In this document: positions 5,158 to 6,148 of the stretch, piece by piece
Layout of the letters: every line of letters begins with the position of its first letter
Numbering within the stretch: the stretch's first letter is position 1
Source of the DNA: JAPLVS01 sp043809265
GTDB lineage: Archaea > Iainarchaeota > Iainarchaeia > Iainarchaeales > DTGL01
Assembly: GCA_043809265.1 (NCBI GenBank)
Contig: JAZDDY010000014.1
Span: 1 to 6,148 of the forward strand
Length of the DNA: 6,148 bases
Reading direction: 5' to 3'
Program-made: the position numbers and the translations under genes
Notes under the pieces: generated by a model
Seen by the model: the letters and a program-made list of their open reading frames with translations, nothing else
Databases searched by the model: none
What the model was told of the DNA's origin: nothing

Positions 5158-6148
5158 ACCTCTTGACAGGAGCGATTGCATCGCTTTTGCTTGTGCCGAT
5201 TTTCACTCTCGCCGGAATTTTCCTAGGCCTTTTATTCAGGGGAATCGACAGAAAATTAGGGGCAAGGATGCAGGCCCGCATAGGCCCCCCGATAAGCCAG
5301 CCTTTTATCGACCTGAAAAAGCTCCTGATGAAGGAAAACATGGTGCCAAGGCACGCAATAGGCTGGGTTTTCAATTCAATGCCAGTGATAGCGCTTGTTT
5401 CGGCGCTGCTCTTATTGCTTTACCTGCCGCTTTTCGGCTTTGCGCCTCTCCTCGAAGGCTATGGCGACCTTATACTTGTAATGTATCTCCTCATGATTCC
5501 GGCAATAGCGCTTGCAATAGGCGGCTTTTCTTCTGGCTCGACCTATGCCTCTGTCGGGGCGCAAAGGGAGCTTGTATTGATGATGAGCTATGAATTCGCG
5601 CTCGCGATTGTCATTGTCACGGTTGCATTCATTGTTTCGCTTGCAAACCCTTTGCTGAACGCCTTCTCGCTTGCAACAATCGCCGCCCTGCCGATATGGG
5701 AACTGGCAGGGCCTGTCGGCGCAATAGGCCTTGTGCTTTTGCTTATTGCACTGATGCTTGTGATGCCTGCAGAATTGGGAAGGATTCCGGGCGACATTGC
5801 GGAAGCCAAAACAGAAATCGCTGACGGTGTTTTGGTCGAATACAGCGGCCGCAACCTCGCATTGTTTAACCTCGCGCAGGATGTGAGGACGATTGCGTTT
5901 GCGGCGCTTGTGGTGGCGTTCTTTTTCCCTTACAATGTTGCGCCGCATTTCATCGCGATTGAAGGGCTTGCCGGGATAATCGCAAATGCCGCATTTTTCC
6001 TTGCCAAGCTGTTCATCGTGGTTTTCGCAGGCTCGATTTTCGTGCATGTCGCGGTCGCAAGGTTCAAGGTCGACCAGGCGGCAAAAGCATATTGGGGCCC
6101 AATACTCGGCATAGCATTGGTTGGAATGGCGCTCGCGATTTTCGGCGC
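5154..6148 (+). CDS. mbhM: Mbh hydrogenase subunit M, NuoH-like membrane anchor (3' partial)
   Basis: Membrane subunit homologous to NuoH/Nqo8 that docks the hydrogenase arm to the membrane and is thought to relay the coupling signal or protons into the ion-translocating part. The frame is open for 331 codons from ATG 5154 to the right edge. Since Mbh homologues are about 320 residues, only a short C-terminal piece is probably missing. Landmarks are a first helix (about 4-28); RKLGARMQARIGPPISQP (33-50) with FIDLKKLLMKEN after it; GAQRELVLMMSYE (135-147) with the conserved E139 and E147; the cytoplasmic loop PGDIAEAKTEIADG (212-225) followed by VEYSG (228-232); then further helices. The loop corresponds to the acidic quinone-site loop of NuoH (PFDxxEAExE), but position 213 is Gly instead of Phe. 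Strong Shine-Dalgarno and an ATGA overlap with mbhL support the start. mbhN would be expected next. Confidence 0.94.
   Translation, partial: MNLLTGAIASLLLVPIFTLAGIFLGLLFRGIDRKLGARMQARIGPPISQPFIDLKKLLMKENMVPRHAIGWVFNSMPVIALVSALLLLLYLPLFGFAPLLEGYGDLILVMYLLMIPAIALAIGGFSSGSTYASVGAQRELVLMMSYEFALAIVIVTVAFIVSLANPLLNAFSLATIAALPIWELAGPVGAIGLVLLLIALMLVMPAELGRIPGDIAEAKTEIADGVLVEYSGRNLALFNLAQDVRTIAFAALVVAFFFPYNVAPHFIAIEGLAGIIANAAFFLAKLFIVVFAGSIFVHVAVARFKVDQAAKAYWGPILGIALVGMALAIFG

Noticed and set aside
5412..6047. Open frame of 211 codons on the - strand
   Set aside because: It lies wholly antisense to mbhM, which has clear NuoH motifs. Its Arg/Lys/Cys/His-rich translation resembles no protein family and looks like a by-product of the codon bias of the true gene.
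2..6148. Respiratory complex I (Nuo/Fpo) or stand-alone Mrp antiporter
   Set aside because: MbhL keeps both CxxC nickel motifs, MbhJ has CxxC rather than adjacent cysteines, and MnhB/MnhC-type subunits are present together with hydrogenase subunits; that combination is Mbh.
1..6148. Promoters, terminators, RNA genes, repeats, CRISPR or mobile elements
   Set aside because: Coding sequence fills the window with no gap, and I saw no hairpin plus T-run, direct repeat array, inverted ends or tRNA-like stretch.

Overview
The window is an internal slice of one operon for a membrane-bound, energy-converting [NiFe] hydrogenase of the Mbh type (group 4d), the complex best known from Pyrococcus and Thermococcus. 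Nine genes lie head to tail on the + strand in the order mbhE (5' end cut off), mbhF, mbhG, mbhH, mbhI, mbhJ, mbhK, mbhL, mbhM (3' end cut off). This is the E-to-M order of the Thermococcales mbh operon. mbhA-D would be expected to the left and mbhN, the ferredoxin-like subunit, to the right.

Layout: about 2..1085 is the Mrp-antiporter-like part (MbhE, MbhF with an MnhB domain, MbhG resembling MnhC/NuoK). Bases 1085..3012 hold the large antiporter-like subunit MbhH and its partner MbhI. Bases 3003..5157 encode the peripheral hydrogenase arm: MbhJ (one [4Fe-4S] cluster), MbhK (NuoC-like) and MbhL (NiFe catalytic subunit with all four Ni-ligand cysteines). Bases 5154..6148 encode MbhM, the NuoH-like membrane anchor. 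By analogy with the characterised enzyme, reduced ferredoxin gives electrons through MbhN and MbhJ to the NiFe site in MbhL, protons become H2, and the released energy drives ion movement through MbhM/MbhH and the Mrp-like subunits, probably building a Na+ gradient.

There is no non-coding DNA. Every junction is an overlap of 1, 4 or 10 bases, so the genes are probably translationally coupled on one transcript. No promoter, terminator, RNA gene, repeat, CRISPR array or mobile element is visible.

Organism: the Mbh gene order, Shine-Dalgarno sites of the GGAGG/GGTGA kind and a strong preference for AGG arginine codons (15 of 23 Arg codons in mbhL by my count, no CGA or CGG) fit an archaeon of middling G+C. 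A Thermococcales relative or a DPANN-type archaeon such as Micrarchaeota or Diapherotrites is possible, but the window cannot settle it. I see no undescribed system here. The points worth a second look are residue changes at normally conserved positions in MbhH, MbhL, MbhG and MbhM.
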